From positions 19,947-83,946 of the forward strand of contig NZ_RWIN01000113.1 of NCBI RefSeq assembly GCF_009761815.1: DNA of 64,000 nucleotides. The letters are read 5' to 3'. Numbering within the stretch: the stretch's first letter is position 1; each line of letters opens with the position of its first letter. The DNA comes from Pseudomonas sp. PB120. GTDB lineage: Bacteria; Pseudomonadota; Gammaproteobacteria; Pseudomonadales; Pseudomonadaceae. This document shows positions 8,638 to 17,619 of the stretch, in pieces. The notes under the pieces are model-generated. The model saw only the letters and a list, made by a program, of their open reading frames with translations, was not told the origin of the DNA and ran no database searches. Position numbers and translations under genes: made by a program.

Positions 8638-9972
8638 ATGACCAACAGACAGATCAAACTGGGCGCCGTACCGACAGGCGCCGGAGGACCAGGACACCAC
8701 AAACTGTGGCTGGACCCGGCGATTCCGGCCGACGCCAGTGTCAGCATCGACTGGTACATCGACATCGCGAAGCAGGCCGAAGCGGCCCGATTCGATTTGA
8801 TTTTTATTGTCGACAGCCAGTTCATCACCGAGCATTCGCCGCCGCATTACCTGAACCGGCTTGAGCCGCTGACATTGCTGTCGGCGCTGGCCGTGGTCAC
8901 CCGGAACATTGGATTGGTCGGCACCCTGACCACCTCCTACAACGATCCCTACAACGTGGCGCGGCGTTTCGCCTCCTTGGACCTGATCAGCAAGGGCCGC
9001 GCCGGCTGGAACGTCGTGACCAGCGGCGACGCCGGGACGGCGGGCAATTACGGCAAGGACGAGCACTACGATTACGACACGCGCTACGGTCGCGGCCTGG
9101 AGCACGTCCAGGTCGCCCAAGGCTTGTGGCACTCCTATGAGGACGATGCCTTCCCGCGTGACCGCGAGACCGGCGTGTTTCTCGATACGAGCAAATTGCG
9201 TCCGTTGCATCACAAAGGCACTCACTTCTCCGTGGTAGGCCCGCTCAACATCCAGCGCTCCCCCCAGGGGCAGCCGGTGATCTTCCAGGCCGGCGACTCC
9301 GAACAGGGTCGCGACCTCGGTGCAACGATTGGCGACGCCATCTTCACCCACGCCCCGACCCTGGAGCGAGGCCAGGCGTTCTATCGGGACATCAAGGAGC
9401 GGGCCGCGCGGCTGGGGCGCAACCCTGACGACGTGCTGATTTTGCCGGGCGTGCAGATCTACGTCGGCGATACCGATGAGCAGGCCCGGGCAGCAGAGTT
9501 GCATTACCACGAGGTCGATCACGGTTTTGATGAGGCGCTTGCGGAGTTCGGACGATCCTTTGGCTGGCATGACTTCCGCCAGTACGATCTGGACGCGCCA
9601 TTTCCGGTGGCCGCGCTCGAGTTCGCCCGGAACAGCTTTTTCACCCGCTCCGAACAGATTACCCAGCTCGCCGTGAGCAAAGGCTTTTCCCTGCGCCAGA
9701 CCGTGGAGTTTTTCACTGGCTTCAAGCCGGGGCCTTTTGTGGGCTCACCCGAGACGGTGGCCAACGAAATGATTCGCTGGTTCGAAGGCCGGGCGCTGGA
9801 TGGGTTCAATGTGCACATTGGCCATCCCGAACAGTTCAAACGCTTCACCGAACAAGTGATCCCCATTCTTCAGGCTCGCGGGCTGTTCCGCACCGAGTAT
9901 GAAGCGACGACCCTGCGCGGCAACCTGGGGCTGCCGATCCCCTTGCATCAGGCCAGACTTTATCGGGAGTAA
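8638..9972 (+). CDS. Flavin-dependent monooxygenase, NtaA/SnaA/DszA-type luciferase family
   Basis: A 444-residue two-component FMNH2-dependent monooxygenase of the long bacterial luciferase-like class (nitrilotriacetate, pristinamycin and dibenzothiophene sulfone oxygenase relatives). Typical motifs are SIDWYIDIAKQAEAARFD, VGTLTTSYNDPYNVARRFAS, GRAGWNVVTS and HYDYDTRYGR. No reductase partner is encoded nearby. AGGA at 8627-8630 is seven bases from ATG 8638 but only one base from ATG 8632, so I prefer 8638. The gap to the receptor is 45 bases, so one operon is likely. Such enzymes often cleave C-S or C-N bonds under sulfur or nitrogen limitation; the substrate is not evident. Confidence 0.88.
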   Translation: MTNRQIKLGAVPTGAGGPGHHKLWLDPAIPADASVSIDWYIDIAKQAEAARFDLIFIVDSQFITEHSPPHYLNRLEPLTLLSALAVVTRNIGLVGTLTTSYNDPYNVARRFASLDLISKGRAGWNVVTSGDAGTAGNYGKDEHYDYDTRYGRGLEHVQVAQGLWHSYEDDAFPRDRETGVFLDTSKLRPLHHKGTHFSVVGPLNIQRSPQGQPVIFQAGDSEQGRDLGATIGDAIFTHAPTLERGQAFYRDIKERAARLGRNPDDVLILPGVQIYVGDTDEQARAAELHYHEVDHGFDEALAEFGRSFGWHDFRQYDLDAPFPVAALEFARNSFFTRSEQITQLAVSKGFSLRQTVEFFTGFKPGPFVGSPETVANEMIRWFEGRALDGFNVHIGHPEQFKRFTEQVIPILQARGLFRTEYEATTLRGNLGLPIPLHQARLYRE

Positions 9973-9992
9973 TGCAGCGGACCGGCAAGACC

Positions 9993-10030
9993 ATAAGGCC
10001 GCGAACTCAGGAATGAGTTCGCGGCCTTAT
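9993..10030. terminator. Long perfect hairpin between convergent units
   Basis: A 17-bp perfect stem (ATAAGGCCGCGAACTCA against its complement, loop GGAA) separates the monooxygenase from the converging ABC operon and includes the stop codon of the latter. No T tract follows on either strand, so it may act as a bidirectional transcription barrier or 3' end stabiliser. Confidence 0.7.
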
Positions 10031-10884
10031 GCGTTGTTCGCCAGTGCTTCGCGCAGTTCGTGGCGGCGTGCGCGGTCGGCGGCGCCGCTGGTCAGCGTCG
10101 GGGCGGAGCCCACCAGCAATTGCGTGTAGGGATGCTGCGGATGCCGCAAAACCTGCATCGTAGGGCCCGACTCGACAATGCGGCCCTGATAGAGCACCGC
10201 AATGCGGTCGGCAATCCCGGCCACGGAGCCCAGGTCATGGGACACGAACACCTGGGCAATGCCGCGCTCGCGACCCAAAGTCTTGAGCAATCGCAACATC
10301 TGCACACGGCTGGCTGAATCCAGCGCACTCACCGGCTCATCCAGCAGCAACAACGCCGGCTCAAGCACCAGCGCCCGGGCGATCACCACGCGTTGCCGCT
10401 GCCCCCCGGAGAGCGCCCGGGGATTTCTCTGCGCGATAGCGGCGTCCAGTCCGACGCTGTGCAACGCAGCCGCCACGCGCTCGTTGATTTGCCCGTGATT
10501 GAGTTTGCCTTGTATGTGCAAGCCCTCCGCCACTGAGTCGCTCACCGACAGGTCCGGATCGAGACTTTGCAGAGGGTCCTGAAACACGTATTGCAGCCGG
10601 CCAGTGCGCCGAAAATCGCGCAATGCACGCCCCTTCAGTGCGCTGATCTGCACCTGGGCAAAATCTATCGAGCCTGCGCTTACCGGCACGGCGCCCAAAA
10701 TCGAGCGCACCAGCGTGGTCTTGCCCGAACCTGTTTCGCCGATCAGCCCGATGGTTTCGCCCGCGAACACATCGAAGTCGATTGAATGCAGGACGCGCTT
10801 TTTTCGGGCGCCGAAGCCATAACTGACTTCAATCCCTCGCAGGCGCAGCAGCGGGTTCGCTTGCGGGTTGTGTTCATCAGGCAT
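10027..10884 (-). CDS. ABC transporter ATP-binding protein, DppF/OppF type
   Basis: A 285-residue ATPase, the fifth gene of the importer operon. Walker A GETGSGKT is at residues 49-56, the signature LSGGQRQRV and Walker B LLLLDEP follow, and the C terminus has the HPYTQLL element of the oligopeptide/dipeptide/nickel family. I start at ATG 10884, which overlaps the preceding ATPase gene by eight bases; the long upstream extension in the same frame lies entirely inside that gene. It pairs with the neighbouring ATPase to power the two permeases. Confidence 0.92.
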   Translation of the reverse strand: MPDEHNPQANPLLRLRGIEVSYGFGARKKRVLHSIDFDVFAGETIGLIGETGSGKTTLVRSILGAVPVSAGSIDFAQVQISALKGRALRDFRRTGRLQYVFQDPLQSLDPDLSVSDSVAEGLHIQGKLNHGQINERVAAALHSVGLDAAIAQRNPRALSGGQRQRVVIARALVLEPALLLLDEPVSALDSASRVQMLRLLKTLGRERGIAQVFVSHDLGSVAGIADRIAVLYQGRIVESGPTMQVLRHPQHPYTQLLVGSAPTLTSGAADRARRHELREALANNA

Positions 10885-11728
10885 TTTCAAGTTCCCGTTC
10901 GAGAAACCGTTCAAGCCCGTATTCCTGATGATTGTCCACCAGGGATCGGGTGTAGGGGTGTTTCGGATCAGCGAGCACCTGCGCCGTGGTTCCGGCCTCG
11001 ATGATGACCCCGTGGCGCATGACGATGACGCGATCGCACACCTGCGCCACAACCGCGAGGTCGTGGGAGACCAGAATCAGCGCCAGGTTCAGTTCGCGCT
11101 TGAGCTCTGCCAGAAGGTCGAGCACCTCGGCCTGGACGGTGACGTCCAGCGCCGTGGTTGCCTCATCGGCGATCAATAATTCAGGGCCCGCCGACACGGC
11201 AATCGCGATCAGCACCCGTTGCAACATGCCTCCCGACAGCTCGAAAGGGTATTGGTAATAAACGGCTTCGGGGTTGCGCAGCCCTACTTTCGCCAATAGC
11301 TCGAGACCGCGCTTGCGTGCCTCCGAACGGGACAGCGACAGGCACGCACGCAAGGCTTCGGCCAGCTGCCGACCGACCGGAATCGAGGGGTTCAGATAAG
11401 AAGCCGGGTCCTGGAACACCGCCGAAATCCGCGTGCCCCGAAGTGGCTTCCAGCCGCGCCGACTCAAGCGCGTCAAATCGGCGCCCCGGTACAGAGCACT
11501 TCCAGCGGTCACTTCCAGCCCCGCCGGTAAAATGCCCAGCAAGGAATGGCAGGTCAGGGACTTACCGCTGCCGGATTCGCCGACGATCCCCAAGGTTCCC
11601 CCCGCGTGCAGTTCGAAACTGACGCCATGCACCAGCTGCTTGGAACCTACGACGCCGACGTGCAAATTGCGCACGGACAACAGAGGCTCAGGCCGACCTG
11701 GGGGTGGGACATTCAGATGGCTAGGCAT
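10877..11728 (-). CDS. ABC transporter ATP-binding protein, DppD/OppD type
   Basis: A 283-residue ATPase, fourth in the operon. Walker A GESGSGKS is at residues 50-57, the signature is LSGGMLQRV and Walker B LLIADEATTALD. The C-terminal HPYTRSL motif places it in the peptide/nickel importer class. It overlaps the upstream permease gene by eight bases and the downstream ATPase by eight, typical of tightly coupled translation. Confidence 0.92.
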   Translation of the reverse strand: MPSHLNVPPPGRPEPLLSVRNLHVGVVGSKQLVHGVSFELHAGGTLGIVGESGSGKSLTCHSLLGILPAGLEVTAGSALYRGADLTRLSRRGWKPLRGTRISAVFQDPASYLNPSIPVGRQLAEALRACLSLSRSEARKRGLELLAKVGLRNPEAVYYQYPFELSGGMLQRVLIAIAVSAGPELLIADEATTALDVTVQAEVLDLLAELKRELNLALILVSHDLAVVAQVCDRVIVMRHGVIIEAGTTAQVLADPKHPYTRSLVDNHQEYGLERFLERELENA

Positions 11729-12650
11729 CGGCAGTCTTCCTTACATCCAAAGGACGCTTGTCCAGATTGACCGGTTCACGGCGAGCCACCGGTTTTTTTC
11801 GACGGCGACGGGTCGCCCTTTGCTCAGGCACTCGTTTGCCACCGACATCCCGCAGAACATCAGCCAGGGCATTCAGCGCCCATACCGTGGCGATGATGAT
11901 CCCGGCGGGTGCGAGGGGACCGTAGGGACGGTCATAGAGGTTCTTCAGATCCGTCGCCAACAACCCGCCCCACGTGGGTTCCGGAGGCACCACACCGATC
12001 CCGAGGAAGGTCAGCGAGGCGACAATGGCCAGGCAGGCACCGGTCATGGATGCGGTGGTCACGGCCACGGCAGGTATGACCTTCAGCCACACATGGCGTA
12101 CGATAATCCACCCGGTCGAGGCGCCCATGAGCAGCGCGGCCTCCACGTACTGGGCGTTGTACGCCGAAAGTGCCGCGGCCCGGCTGACCCGGAAGAACGC
12201 CGGCGTGATGAGAATGCCCACCGCAAACATCGCCTGCACCAGGCCATTGCCCAGCAGCGCGGTCATGGCGATGGCGAACACCAGAAAAGGCAGGGTGATC
12301 AGCGCATCGATGAAACGCAGGGAAATCCACTCAAAGGTCCGCCCCAGGTAAACCGACAACAACCCCGGCACAACCCCCAGCACAAGCCCGATCACCACGG
12401 ACTGCAGCGCGGCCAGCACAGAGAGCGTTGAGCCTGCCAGCAGTCGACTGAAGACATCCCGGCCCAGGCCGTCAGTTCCCAGCCAATAATGGGCGGAGGG
12501 TCCCTGGAGCATGGCGTTGGTGTGCTGCGCCAAAGGGTCCTCGGGCGCCAGCAACGGCCCGAACGCGGTGAGGAATGCGACGATGGCGAGCACGCCGAAG
12601 GCGGCCTTGGCGCTGGGATAGACCCAGACTCGTCGTAATAAGCCGGTCAT
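11721..12650 (-). CDS. ABC transporter permease, DppC type
   Basis: A 309-residue inner membrane permease. It has the DppC/OppC N-terminal helix, the LAPEDP and HYWLGTDGLGRDVFSRLLAG motifs, about six membrane segments, and the EAA loop (YVEAALLMGAS). The C terminus is basic (KRVPEQRATRRRRKKPVARR). Its ATG overlaps the stop of the upstream permease by four bases. Confidence 0.92.
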   Translation of the reverse strand: MTGLLRRVWVYPSAKAAFGVLAIVAFLTAFGPLLAPEDPLAQHTNAMLQGPSAHYWLGTDGLGRDVFSRLLAGSTLSVLAALQSVVIGLVLGVVPGLLSVYLGRTFEWISLRFIDALITLPFLVFAIAMTALLGNGLVQAMFAVGILITPAFFRVSRAAALSAYNAQYVEAALLMGASTGWIIVRHVWLKVIPAVAVTTASMTGACLAIVASLTFLGIGVVPPEPTWGGLLATDLKNLYDRPYGPLAPAGIIIATVWALNALADVLRDVGGKRVPEQRATRRRRKKPVARREPVNLDKRPLDVRKTADA

Positions 12651-13642
12651 GATCTTCGCCTCGAAGCAGGCTGCAAGGTGCCCTGCATAATATTGATGAG
12701 AATGTTCGCCGCCAGCACGAACGCAATCGAAACCACCAGCGTGCCCTGGACCACGGGAACATCCCCGCGCAGGGCCGAATCGGCGGACAGCATGCCCAGG
12801 CCCGGCATGGTGAAAATGGTTTCAGTCACCACCGCGCCACCGAGCAGCGTGGGGATCTTCATCCCCAGGATCGACAGCGCGGGGGCGGCGCCATTACGCA
12901 ACACGTGGACAAACAGGATTCGCGGCCAACTGAGACCGCGAACGATGGCGCCAGTGACGTAGTTTTCCGAGAGGGTCGACACCAGGCCGGTGCGCAGCTG
13001 CCGAGCCAGTTCGGCCGCGACATCGACGCTCAAGGCAATCGCCGGCATGGTGATCAGCTTCAGCCAGACGCTGAAGTTTTCACTGGGCGAGACGTAACCC
13101 GCCGAAGGTAGCCAGCGCAGCCAAAGGCTGAAGATCAGGATCAAGCCGATGGCCACGACAAAGGCCGGGAGCGTGGAAATGACCGTGGTCACTCCCGTGA
13201 TCGCCCGGTCAATCCAGCGCCCCTCATAGACCGCCGCCAGAATGCCCAGCAACACGCCGAAGACGATCCCGATCACCAACGCCAGGCCTGCGACGGACAG
13301 GCTGACGGCCAACCTTTGCTGGATCAATTCCGAGACGTGGACCTGATTGAACCAGGAATTGCCGAGGTCGCCGGTAAAGATGCCCTGCATCCACGACAGG
13401 TATTGCTGGAGCAGCGGCCGGTCGAGCCCGAGCTCTGTGTTGATCTGCGCGATCATCTCGGGCGTCGCGCTGTCGCCGGCGATACCGGCCGCGGGGTTGA
13501 GACCGCTCGCCGCGCCCAGCGCGAAGGTGATCAAGGTCGAGAACAGGAACACCGGCAGGATAATGCCGATGCTGGACAGCACCCAGCGCACGAAGGTTTT
13601 GGCATGACGCCAGCGAATCGCCCAAGGGCCTGGCGGGATCAT
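12647..13642 (-). CDS. ABC transporter permease, DppB type
   Basis: A 331-residue permease with an N-terminal membrane helix, a long periplasmic loop containing the QLGLD-like element (NTELGLDRPLLQQYLSWMQGIFTGDLG) in part, and the EAA-type loop NYVTGAIVRGLSWPRILFVHVLRN. The ATG at 13642 overlaps the upstream stop as ATGA, which settles the start against a longer frame from 13723. It forms the channel with the DppC-type protein. Confidence 0.91.
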   Translation of the reverse strand: MIPPGPWAIRWRHAKTFVRWVLSSIGIILPVFLFSTLITFALGAASGLNPAAGIAGDSATPEMIAQINTELGLDRPLLQQYLSWMQGIFTGDLGNSWFNQVHVSELIQQRLAVSLSVAGLALVIGIVFGVLLGILAAVYEGRWIDRAITGVTTVISTLPAFVVAIGLILIFSLWLRWLPSAGYVSPSENFSVWLKLITMPAIALSVDVAAELARQLRTGLVSTLSENYVTGAIVRGLSWPRILFVHVLRNGAAPALSILGMKIPTLLGGAVVTETIFTMPGLGMLSADSALRGDVPVVQGTLVVSIAFVLAANILINIMQGTLQPASRRRS

Positions 13643-15264
13643 TGGACCGTCACACCTTCCCAGCGGACCTGGGACGGCTGGATGTTCAGGTTTTTCAGCT
13701 TCTGGTTCGAGACCAGCACCCATGGATTGGCGTAGATGTAATTGGTCGGCGACTGCTTGACCCCGATCTCTTCAGCGGCCCACAGCACGCGCTGATAGTT
13801 CGGGTCATCGAGCGGCGTCCGGCGAACGGTGCGCAGCGCGTTGATGAACTCGTCACTGGCATGGGGGCCGCTCAGGTTCATGATGCCGTCCGGACCATAG
13901 ACCGCCAGCAGGTTCTGCACCGGCGACTCTCGACCGATGGTGCCATCCAGCGCCAACTGCGGCGTCTTGGCCAGGTAGACCTCGCTTTGCCAGGTTGAAG
14001 AACCCGGCGGCACCAACTTGATGACCGACTTGACGCCGACTTTTGCCAGCTGGGATTGCAGGAGCTCCGCCGAGTTTTCCTCAGCCAGAGCGTTGTTGGT
14101 GATGACAATCGACAGCTGCCCTGGCCCGTAGCCCGCCTCGGCCAGCAGCTTGATCGCCCGGTCCGGGTCGTAGCTCCAGAGTTTTTCAACCTCCGGGTTG
14201 AACGCCAGATGCCCCTGAGGGAACGGCTGATGCACGATCGACGCCGTGCCGGCCGTAATCACATCGATGAACTCTTGCCGATTGAAGGCATAACGAAAGG
14301 CTTCGACCACCTTGGGATTATTGAACGGCGCCTTGTTCAGGTTGATCGAAATGTCCCGGACCGACAGCGACGGTGCGATGGTGACATTCAGCCCCGAGGC
14401 CTGGGCTTCCTTGACCTTTCTGGCAGGCAACGTGGCCAGGTCGATCGAACCGGACAACACGCTGGGCACCAGGGTTGATGAGTCCGGGGTCACCGTCAGT
14501 TCGAGCCGGTCAATGTGGATGTTGGCGGCGTCCCAGTAGTCGGGATTTTTAACAAAATAGGCGTGGGATTCGGTCACGAAATCCACCATTTTGAAAGGCC
14601 CCGCCCCCACCGGCCACAGGCTCAGTTTGCCGAGGTCCTGCTCAGCCGCCGCAGGACTGGAAATCGCCCCCGTGCGCCCCGCCAGCAAGTAAGGAACCTG
14701 ATAGTTCGGCTCGCTCAAATGCAGGGTGACCTTTGTCGCACCCTCCGTGCTGATGCTCTGGACTTCCGCGAGCTGATCCTTGAGGAACGAGTTCTTCTGA
14801 TTCTTGCCACGCTCGAAGAACGCCTTGACCGCGTTGGCATCAAGCGGCGTGCCATCGGTGAATTTCAAGCCATCGCGCAGTTCGAAGGTGATCAGGGTGC
14901 CGTCTGCACTGTAGACCCAGCTTTTCGCCAACGAGGGCTGCACCCCTCCCGCGTTGTCCAGCCGTGTCAACGACGCATAAGGAAGGCTGATGGTGTTGAT
15001 GTCCGCACCGGTTCGACTGGTCACCGGGTCCCATGAGGTGGGAAGCGTATAGGCCCACTTCACGGTTGCAGGCTTACTGGCCACCGCTTGAGCCTGGCCT
15101 TTTTCGCTGTTCTCCGATGGCGAGCACGCGGCCAGAAGCCCGAGGCCGGCCATCACCAGGAGTACTTTGGCTATTCGGTGTTTTCCATTGATCACACGGC
15201 CACTGGCGGGCTGGTGCCAAGTGCGTGAGGTATCCGTCAGGTGTTCGCAGAGGCTAGCGTTCAT
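13639..15264 (-). CDS. ABC transporter substrate-binding lipoprotein, family 5 (peptide/nickel type)
   Basis: A 541-residue solute-binding protein, first gene of the importer operon. A lipobox LLAAC puts the lipidated cysteine at residue 47; if translation begins at the in-frame GTG 15195 instead, the signal would have the usual 23 residues, so the start is open. Family 5 features include KWAYTLPTSWDPVTS, ELRDGLKFTDGTPLDANAVKAF and FRYAFNRQEFID. The five genes form a complete importer. The converging TonB receptor and monooxygenase suggest a shared substrate, which I cannot name. Confidence 0.9.
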   Translation of the reverse strand: MNASLCEHLTDTSRTWHQPASGRVINGKHRIAKVLLVMAGLGLLAACSPSENSEKGQAQAVASKPATVKWAYTLPTSWDPVTSRTGADINTISLPYASLTRLDNAGGVQPSLAKSWVYSADGTLITFELRDGLKFTDGTPLDANAVKAFFERGKNQKNSFLKDQLAEVQSISTEGATKVTLHLSEPNYQVPYLLAGRTGAISSPAAAEQDLGKLSLWPVGAGPFKMVDFVTESHAYFVKNPDYWDAANIHIDRLELTVTPDSSTLVPSVLSGSIDLATLPARKVKEAQASGLNVTIAPSLSVRDISINLNKAPFNNPKVVEAFRYAFNRQEFIDVITAGTASIVHQPFPQGHLAFNPEVEKLWSYDPDRAIKLLAEAGYGPGQLSIVITNNALAEENSAELLQSQLAKVGVKSVIKLVPPGSSTWQSEVYLAKTPQLALDGTIGRESPVQNLLAVYGPDGIMNLSGPHASDEFINALRTVRRTPLDDPNYQRVLWAAEEIGVKQSPTNYIYANPWVLVSNQKLKNLNIQPSQVRWEGVTVQ

Positions 15265-15368
15265 ACGGCGAGATTCCAGGCGTCGAGAGATGTCAGAGAT
15301 GACATCCGCCTGAAAAGCGGTCTGCCTTTGATGACGATATGTGCATAAAAGGCGGATTGAAAGTATTT

Positions 15369-15385
15369 ATTAGTTATAAGCTAAT
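15369..15385 (-). promoter_or_regulatory. AT-rich inverted motif upstream of the ABC importer operon
   Basis: ATTAG, seven bases, CTAAT forms a short palindrome within an AT-rich block (15340-15420) in the 353-base gap 15265-15617. Its right half, read on the minus strand, is ATTAGCTTA, also found upstream of the TonB receptor. The shape suits a LysR-type activator; a sulfur-control role is only a guess. The remainder of the gap shows no convincing gene. Confidence 0.4.
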
Positions 15386-15617
15386 ATGCGGATAACTGAT
15401 GCAGAAGGTAAAACGTATAAACAGTTAGCATTTATTGGCGCGACGGGGTGCACCTGTCGCACTCACCGGAGATTCCACATCGACGCGAATTTCAGAACGG
15501 TCCTACATCAGTCGAATGCCCGTTCATATAGCGTCCGCATCGCAACAAACAGCCTCGACACTCAATGAGCGGTTGCAGACAGAACTTGATCTCTTCACAG
15601 GGACGCGGGAGTAAAAA

Positions 15618-15953
15618 GTGAGCCTTATCTATAAAGACCCATCAGTGAGCCATGATGAAGCAATAACGTTACTTGCCAGCGGCGTAAGTACGAAGGTTAT
15701 CGTGGGATTGATCTCTATTGGTCTGAATGAAACAGATCGAATCTGGGCTGAGAACATCTGCCTCCAGTACCTTGCGAATGAGGATGAAGCCGTTGCAGCC
15801 TCGGCCATCAAGGCTCTTGGTCATATCGCTCGCAGGCATAGCGAACTGGATAAGGAAACGGTCCTTGCGGCGCTCGAGGCCCTCAAGAAAAAATTCCCGT
15901 CACTAGAAGGCGTTATTGCGGACACGCTTGACGATATTGAAATATTCACCTGA
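15618..15953 (+). CDS. Small HEAT-repeat-like protein
   Basis: An acidic 111-residue protein starting at GTG 15618, seven bases after GGGAG. Residues 30-105 read as paired helices (NICLQYLANEDEAVAASAIK, then LDKETVLAALEALKKKFPSL), the pattern of HEAT/armadillo repeats. Small HEAT proteins of this kind are often immunity proteins for polymorphic toxins, but no toxin gene is adjacent, so function is open. No signal peptide or membrane segment. Confidence 0.6.
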   Translation: MSLIYKDPSVSHDEAITLLASGVSTKVIVGLISIGLNETDRIWAENICLQYLANEDEAVAASAIKALGHIARRHSELDKETVLAALEALKKKFPSLEGVIADTLDDIEIFT

Positions 15954-15981
15954 ACCGTCAAGCATTCCAAGACAGAACAAA

Positions 15982-16009
15982 GTGGCAAGGGATCTTGCAC
16001 CCTCGCCAC
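15982..16009. terminator. Possible hairpin between convergent genes
   Basis: GTGGCAAGGG pairs with CCCTCGCCAC (one mismatch) around an eight-base loop, between two converging genes. No T tract follows on the plus strand. Confidence 0.4.
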
Positions 16010-16034
16010 AAGCTCAATTCATTGCGAATAGCAG

Positions 16035-16373
16035 TCAATCATCCCGCGTCAGCACTTCCAGCAACTCAATCTCGAACACCAGGTTCGAATTCGGCGGAAT
16101 CGCCCCCATCGAACGCTCGCCGTACCCCAGATGCGCCGGTACCAGCAGCTTGCGCTTGCCGCCAACCTGCATGCCCATGATTCCCTGGTCCCAGCCCTTG
16201 ATCACCCTTCCCGTGCCAATCACGCACTGAAAAGGTTTCCCACGGCTGTAGGAAGAGTCGAACTCGGTGCCGTCTTCCAGCCAGCCACGGTATTGGGTGG
16301 TGATCAGCGCCCCTTTGACGGCGGCTTTGCCCTCGCCCATTACAAGATCGATTACCTGCAATTCATCATTCAT
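16035..16373 (-). CDS. FKBP-type peptidyl-prolyl cis-trans isomerase
   Basis: A 112-residue cytoplasmic FKBP. The fold is covered end to end: TQYRGWLEDGTEFDSS, the VIGTGRVIKGWDQGIMGM core, and PAHLGYGE near the C terminus. I start at ATG 16373 (MNDELQV), the usual start in Pseudomonas homologues as I recall them, with GAGTGAAAGTG in front; an upstream ATG at 16394 adds seven residues. No signal peptide. Confidence 0.92.
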   Translation of the reverse strand: MNDELQVIDLVMGEGKAAVKGALITTQYRGWLEDGTEFDSSYSRGKPFQCVIGTGRVIKGWDQGIMGMQVGGKRKLLVPAHLGYGERSMGAIPPNSNLVFEIELLEVLTRDD

Positions 16374-16539
16374 CACTTTCACTCTATTGTTCACGCACCC
16401 GACAGGGCCTCATGGGCGCCGTTTTCCCAGAAATACGCGGGATTGGCAACCGATTCGAACTGTTTCCGGCTTTCGTCGTGAACTACCATAAGCCTCACCT
16501 ATCCCGGACGGTTCAATACGCCATGATGGCAGCCCTGAA

Positions 16540-17613
16540 ATGAATGTCGATTGGACCAGCGCAGCCATCGGCTCAGTGTTGCTTGCCCTGATCGTCGTGT
16601 TGATCCTCCGCGAGCGCTCGCTGCGAAAGCAGCTTGAGGCGTGTCGTCTGCTGATTGGCAGCCTGACCGTTGGGCAGAATTTCCGTCAGGACCATGACGT
16701 CGAACGCTTCAAGCGCAGCCAGTATTTCGCTCGCATCGGCACGTGGGACTGGGATGTCGACACGGACAGGCTTTACTGGTCCGACGCGATCTACGGCATG
16801 TTCGGCTTCCGGATCGGCGAGGTCACGCCCTCCTACGCGTTGTTTTGCTCGTGCGTGCACCCGGACGACCGCGCCAGGGTCCGGGCGGGCGAACTGCACT
16901 GCCTGGAAACCGGCGAAAACCACGACGAGGAATACCGCGTGGTCTGGCCCGACGGCACCATTCGCTGGCTTCGCGAAACCGGCAACGTGGTCAAAAACGA
17001 CCACGACGAAACGATCAAGATGATGGGCGTGGTGCGCGACATCACCGAGGAAAAAGCCTCTGCCAGCTACCTGCAACACCTGGCCCACTTTGACCCGCTG
17101 ACCGGCCTGCCCAACCGCCTCGTGCTGGAAGAGCGCCTGTCCGACGCGCTGGAGCAGGCGCGCATCAGCGGCACACGGGTGGCGCTGGTGTTTGTCGACC
17201 TCAACGGGTTCAAGGCTATCAACGACCACTACGGACACGCCGCCGGAGACCGGGTGTTGATCACCACCGCCACGCGGTTGAAGCGCATCCTGCGCGCGAC
17301 CGACACCGTTGCGCGCATCGGCGGCGACGAATTCGTGGTCATCCTGCAAGGACTCGCCCAAGGCATCAGCCTGCAGGACGAGGCTCGCAGCATCTGCCAG
17401 AAAATCTTCGTCGAACTCTCACCACCCATCACCATCGGCAACGACCAGCGCCACATCGGCACCAGCTTGGGGGTCGCGGTGTTCCCCGACCATGCGCCGA
17501 GCATGGACCGGCTGATCCACATCGCGGACCTGGCGATGTATGAGGCTAAACGTAGCGGGAATAATCAGTATCGGTTGGGCGATCAGGCGCTGAGTCATAG
17601 TCGGGTTGAATAA
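16540..17613 (+). CDS. Membrane-anchored PAS-GGDEF diguanylate cyclase
   Basis: A 357-residue c-di-GMP synthase. One N-terminal membrane helix (residues about 8-24) precedes a PAS domain (about 60-170, with the WPDGTIRWL motif) and a GGDEF domain. The active site GGDEF is intact at 261-265, and the inhibitory I-site RATD at 252-255 is exactly five residues upstream, so feedback inhibition by c-di-GMP is expected. No EAL domain, so it should be a synthase only. Confidence 0.92.
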   Translation: MNVDWTSAAIGSVLLALIVVLILRERSLRKQLEACRLLIGSLTVGQNFRQDHDVERFKRSQYFARIGTWDWDVDTDRLYWSDAIYGMFGFRIGEVTPSYALFCSCVHPDDRARVRAGELHCLETGENHDEEYRVVWPDGTIRWLRETGNVVKNDHDETIKMMGVVRDITEEKASASYLQHLAHFDPLTGLPNRLVLEERLSDALEQARISGTRVALVFVDLNGFKAINDHYGHAAGDRVLITTATRLKRILRATDTVARIGGDEFVVILQGLAQGISLQDEARSICQKIFVELSPPITIGNDQRHIGTSLGVAVFPDHAPSMDRLIHIADLAMYEAKRSGNNQYRLGDQALSHSRVE

Positions 17614-17619
17614 CGCTGC

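Noticed and set aside
15386..15568. 60-codon frame in the gap upstream of the HEAT-like gene
   Set aside because: No ribosome site, no recognisable pattern, and it overlaps the likely control region of the ABC operon.
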